Shown: one piece after another, positions 61,533-64,000 of the stretch | Position numbering within the stretch: the stretch's first letter is position 1 | Layout: each line of letters starts with the position of its first letter | DNA from: Vibrio mimicus | GTDB lineage: Bacteria > Pseudomonadota > Gammaproteobacteria > Enterobacterales > Vibrionaceae | Direction of reading: 5' to 3' | Length of the DNA: 64,000 bases | Assembly: GCF_019048845.1 (NCBI RefSeq) | Contig: NZ_CP077426.1 | Coordinates: 2,713,501 to 2,777,500, forward strand | The notes under the pieces: model-generated | Seen by the model: only the letters and a program-made list of their open reading frames with translations | Database searches by the model: none | What the model was told of the DNA's origin: nothing | Made by a program: the position numbers and the translations under genes

Positions 61533-61709
61533 ATGACTTCCCTTCTTCTACAAATCATCACACTTGTCACTGCCCTCATCACGTTGTTTTCACTGTCTCC
61601 GTTCTTCGGTGCCATCGGAGCCCTATCTACTTTAGGGTTTCTGGTGGTGCTGTTGATTGGGTTATTGGCAACCGTTGCAGAGCTCAGTGATAAGCATAAG
61701 CCTCGTTAA
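61533..61709 (+). CDS. Small hydrophobic membrane protein, 58 residues
   Basis: ATG at 61533, four bases after the previous stop, so coupled translation is likely. The protein begins MTSLLLQIIT and has two hydrophobic stretches (about 4-22 and 26-48) around a short SPFFGAIG turn, ending with a charged tail (ELSDKHKPR). Unknown function; could be a two-helix membrane peptide or toxin-like. No Shine-Dalgarno of its own is clear. Confidence 0.65.
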   Translation: MTSLLLQIITLVTALITLFSLSPFFGAIGALSTLGFLVVLLIGLLATVAELSDKHKPR

Positions 61710-61761
61710 TGTTAATCGGCTCACGCTTTGGTGATGCCGATTGATGCTGTTTTCACCGTTG

Positions 61762-61807
61762 GACATTATGTGTCTGACCCACCTCTATTCTCCCGACATT
61801 AAATGTC
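61762..61807. promoter_or_regulatory. Paired operator-like palindromes before the WYL regulator
   Basis: GACATTATGTGTC (61762-61774) and the perfect palindrome GACATTAAATGTC (61795-61807) match at 10 of 13 bases and start 33 bases apart, about three helical turns. They lie 41 bases before the regulator gene, fitting autoregulation by a dimeric HTH protein. Confidence 0.7.
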
Positions 61808-61847
61808 CGACTCCAGTGTGGAGCTTTGATGTATTGAGAGCGTAGTC

Positions 61848-62582
61848 ATGAGCAATAAAACCAGCATTGAAGGGTTATCCGCTTTGCTGCACACGCTGAT
61901 GCTTATTCCTCAACATCGATGGATCACCGTTAGGGAGTTGCAGCAACAGTTAGCTCTACTCGATATCCACCGCACCACGCGCAGCATTAAACGCTACCTC
62001 GATGACATCATTGTGGACGTGTTTAACGTAGAGTGTGATTCGATGAGCATGCCCCATGTTTATCGCAAAACCTCAGAGCAATTACTGAAGCTCAACAAGC
62101 AGGAAATGCTCTATTGGCAACTGACCAACAAGTACTTACTGCCGCTGGTTCCTGATGCACTGAATTATGGGCAAGGGTCCTCCTCGGAGAGAGACAAACC
62201 CTTTCCCCACAAGGGTTCAGCACATTCAAAAGAGCAAGCATGGTTAGCCAAAGTACATGTGGCTTTGCCCACCATTCGCGAGTGGAGTGACGAGCAACGG
62301 CAAGTATTGAATGCGGTACACACGGCATTACTGCACAACCGTATGCTCAAGATATCGAGCCAAGTATTGCAGCAAGAGAAGGCGCTCATTGAGCCACTGG
62401 GACTCTCGGTTCAGTGTGACGCGCTCTTGCTGCTCTTTCGTTTAACCGGTCAAAACAAGATACGCACCCTAGCCTTGCCTTTGATTGATGAGGCTAGTGT
62501 ATCGACGTTTTCTTTTACCTATCCGACTGATTTCAATCTTGAGCGGTTCATGCGTGAACACGATGGAATCAGTACACCCTGA
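61848..62582 (+). CDS. WYL-domain transcriptional regulator (HTH plus WYL)
   Basis: 244 residues. An N-terminal winged helix (about 5-65, HRWITVRELQQQLAL, RTTRSIKRYLDDI) resembles YafY/DeoR-type regulators; the C-terminal half has the WYL layout (ALIEPLGLSVQCDALLLLFRL, RTLALPLIDEASVSTF, PTDFNLERFM). WYL regulators often sense nucleic acids or nucleotides and control phage defence islands, for example BrxR and CapW. Palindromes upstream suggest self-control. It may repress this module or the qat operon. Confidence 0.82.
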   Translation: MSNKTSIEGLSALLHTLMLIPQHRWITVRELQQQLALLDIHRTTRSIKRYLDDIIVDVFNVECDSMSMPHVYRKTSEQLLKLNKQEMLYWQLTNKYLLPLVPDALNYGQGSSSERDKPFPHKGSAHSKEQAWLAKVHVALPTIREWSDEQRQVLNAVHTALLHNRMLKISSQVLQQEKALIEPLGLSVQCDALLLLFRLTGQNKIRTLALPLIDEASVSTFSFTYPTDFNLERFMREHDGISTP

Positions 62583-62612
62583 ATTTCCCTCACCGATAAG
62601 GAGAGCACCGTT

Positions 62613-62981
62613 ATGACATTAACCAACACCCTACTCCGATACGCCGCTATGACCATCCTGTTTATCGGGCTCACCGCTTGTGGCGACCAAAAAGAAACTC
62701 AAGCAGCAACGGCAGATATTGAAGTGTCGATATCAGCTAACCCTCACTGGGGAACATTGGTCTTTGACCTACAAGCTATCACCAACAACACCGTAATACA
62801 CGATGTAGTGATTAACCGTGGCAACTGCCGATTACCCGCAGGAACAGCCTCAGAGCTATCAAGAAACGTTTCATTGAAGTTCGGCCAAACCTATACCGGA
62901 TATAGCAACAACTGCACAGTAGACAGCGTGAAAGAAATCGAAGTCACCTCCAGTGCTGGCACCTTTGTCTACACCTTCTAA
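62613..62981 (+). CDS. Small predicted lipoprotein
   Basis: 122 residues with a lipoprotein signal peptide and lipobox LTAC (Cys near residue 23). The mature part is beta-rich (VFDLQAITNNTVIHDVVINRGNC) with two further Cys that could form a disulfide. No known family is recognised. The gene follows the regulator by 30 bases with AAGGAGAG before the ATG, suggesting co-transcription. Confidence 0.75.
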   Translation: MTLTNTLLRYAAMTILFIGLTACGDQKETQAATADIEVSISANPHWGTLVFDLQAITNNTVIHDVVINRGNCRLPAGTASELSRNVSLKFGQTYTGYSNNCTVDSVKEIEVTSSAGTFVYTF

Positions 62982-63028
62982 CTTTCAACTCCCAAATAAC
63001 ATACTCAACCAACTTGTAAGGATAAACT

Positions 63029-63256
63029 ATGAAAAAGTCAACTCTACTCATCACAGCAGCGTTAGTTTTCTCAACCTCTTCCGCATTTGCTGGTGGAACA
63101 CTGGGCGGTAACCCATCCGCACATTCGGGAGCCGTTAACGTCAGTGTAGGCAAATGTACTCAATACAAAATGGATGTAAAAACAGCGCAACAGGAAGGTA
63201 AGGATGTATCGACCATCACCGTTCCTGAAGGCTGTGAACCAGCCAAAGAAAAGTAA
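63029..63256 (+). CDS. Small secreted protein
   Basis: 75 residues. Signal peptide MKKSTLLITAALVFSTSSAFA-like is cut after AFA, leaving about 54 residues with two Cys (GKCTQY, EGCEPAKEK) that may pair in the periplasm. Glycine-rich start (GGTLGGNPSAHSG). No family recognised. It follows the lipoprotein gene by 47 bases, and a terminator follows. Confidence 0.72.
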   Translation: MKKSTLLITAALVFSTSSAFAGGTLGGNPSAHSGAVNVSVGKCTQYKMDVKTAQQEGKDVSTITVPEGCEPAKEK

Positions 63257-63282
63257 TACCACCAGCAACAGTAAAAAATGAC

Positions 63283-63308
63283 AATGGGGAGCAATTACGC
63301 TCCCCATT
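63283..63308 (+). terminator. Terminator closing the RadC-WYL module
   Basis: AATGGGGAGC / GCTCCCCATT with a six-base loop, followed by CTTTTTTT. Strong intrinsic terminator after the secreted protein gene. The region 63309-63494 has no gene that I can support. Confidence 0.92.
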
Positions 63309-63494
63309 CTTTTTTTGCTTCTATACGCAAACCGTACAATCAATAAGTTGGCCTTCTCAACTCATTTTGGACATTTATGAGTTAGAGTTAACACTCAATA
63401 AAACCATAACATTCACAAAAACTGACTACTTATTCAAAGGTGAAGTGGTTAAGTTTTATTGACCACTAACTTAGAATCTAGCCAATATCTCTGC

Positions 63495-64000
63495 TCACCC
63501 GTTTGCCCCTGCTCTAGAATCTTTCTTCAATACTTCTATCATTTTCTGTTCATGTTCAAGGATCTGCTGTACTCCCCATTCCCCACTGTGATTAAGGTGC
63601 TGGATCATTTCGTACAGTTTCAATGTATCTATATTTTTATCGTTGATGGCAGATTTAAAGTGATCACGCTTTGCCGAAGGTAGTAGATTGCTTAACTTCG
63701 AGTTTTTACTATGGCTGATAAGGCATAAGTTACCAAAACGATGCAGCTCGCTATTATTCAGCTTTTTATGGCCATCTAATGGGTGTTGTGGGTAAAAGTG
63801 CTCGACTGAACTGCGGAAGGTAAACTCAAACTGGTTTATAACAGCATCGGTACTGCTTTCTATACCATTGCACCAAAGCAGGTAATCTAGGTAGTTGAAT
63901 ACCAAGTTATTCTCAATCGCGCCATACCTTAGTAAATCCATCACCGAACCATCATAATTATCCAAGGATCGATAACCCGTCCCCTGGTAAATCATGGCGA
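63495..64000 (-). CDS. DUF1524/HNH-type nuclease C-terminal part (GmrSD-like), runs off the window
   Basis: The frame stays open to the edge (Ala codon before the Met at 63995), so this is the C-terminal 167 or so residues of a longer protein. The HNH-like pattern of DUF1524 is visible: VEHFYPQHP, then [18 protein letters not shown] and SAKRDHF. DUF262-DUF1524 proteins such as GmrSD and SspE-like nucleases cut modified or foreign DNA, so a restriction role is plausible. The N-terminal domain is not in the window. Confidence 0.7.
   Translation of the reverse strand, partial: AMIYQGTGYRSLDNYDGSVMDLLRYGAIENNLVFNYLDYLLWCNGIESSTDAVINQFEFTFRSSVEHFYPQHPLDGHKKLNNSELHRFGNLCLISHSKNSKLSNLLPSAKRDHFKSAINDKNIDTLKLYEMIQHLNHSGEWGVQQILEHEQKMIEVLKKDSRAGANG

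Larger units (their letters stand above)
53132..64000. mobile_element. VSP-II-like genomic island, left end, runs past the window
   Basis: A tRNA 3' end, an integrase reading inward, defence cargo, an integrase relic and a RadC/DUF2787 module mark an integrative island. Its cargo is AT-richer and more uneven than the core. RadC-DUF2787-type genes are also found in V. cholerae VSP-II, so I infer a VSP-II variant. The far attachment repeat (copy of the tRNA 3' end) is not found before 64000. Confidence 0.85.

Noticed and set aside
53208-64000. Right-hand att site (copy of tRNA 3' end)
   Set aside because: No second copy of the GGGAGGGGCCACCA end was seen; the island must continue beyond the window.

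Overview
The window is about 53 kb of conserved gammaproteobacterial chromosome followed by about 11 kb of a genomic island. Gene order (zapE-zapG-degQ-degS; rpsP operon; luxS-gshA; oadGAB; Arg/Ser tRNA array; csrA-lysC-alaS-recX-recA; sulfate transport; mutS/rpoS; rpsU-yqeY-dnaG-rpoD) and protein sequences point to a Vibrio, most likely V. cholerae or a close relative such as V. mimicus or V. metoecus. This identification rests on remembered gene order and protein lengths; no database was searched.

Layout of the core: 1-4.3 kb holds ZapE (cut by the window edge), ZapG and the periplasmic proteases DegQ and DegS. 4.4-8 kb is rplS-trmD-rimM-rpsP and ffh on the minus strand. 8.2-10.4 kb is ypjD and yfjD. 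10.4-16 kb holds luxS, gshA, a large M16 lipoprotein protease and yqaA. 16-20.4 kb holds a quinone-reductase-like enzyme and the sodium-pump oxaloacetate decarboxylase. 20.7-21.7 kb is an array of six tRNA-Arg(ACG) and two tRNA-Ser(GCT) genes, part of which is a tandem duplication. 21.9-28.6 kb is csrA, lysC, alaS, recX, recA (with a LexA box) and pncC. 28.6-34.7 kb is a BASS transporter, the sulfate ABC transporter and divergent cysM. 35-43.6 kb is mutS and the minus-strand run ftsB-ispD-ispF-truD-surE-pcm-nlpD-rpoS. 43.7-48.2 kb is uppP-folK-folB, plsY, a hydrolase and tsaD. 48.4-53 kb is the macromolecular synthesis operon rpsU-yqeY-dnaG-rpoD.

The island starts at a tRNA-Ile2(CAT) gene just after rpoD, the locus used by Vibrio Seventh Pandemic island II (VSP-II) in V. 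cholerae, where the tRNA is usually annotated as tRNA-Met. It opens with a P4-type tyrosine recombinase and the inactivated tail of a second one. A four-gene minus-strand operon follows: a KAP-type ATPase, an MGTS-starting protein, a QueC-like enzyme and a TatD-like nuclease. This matches the QatABCD anti-phage system. A second module runs divergently: RadC, two DUF2787 paralogues, a 58-residue membrane protein, a WYL-type regulator with two operator-like palindromes, a lipoprotein and a small secreted protein. The window ends inside a DUF1524/HNH-type nuclease, possibly part of another defence protein. The other island end and its att site lie outside the window.

The core operons are conventional. 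The most interesting parts are the Qat operon occupying the VSP-II cargo slot, the uncharacterised RadC/DUF2787/WYL module beside it, and the regulatory repeats of the integrase and WYL genes.
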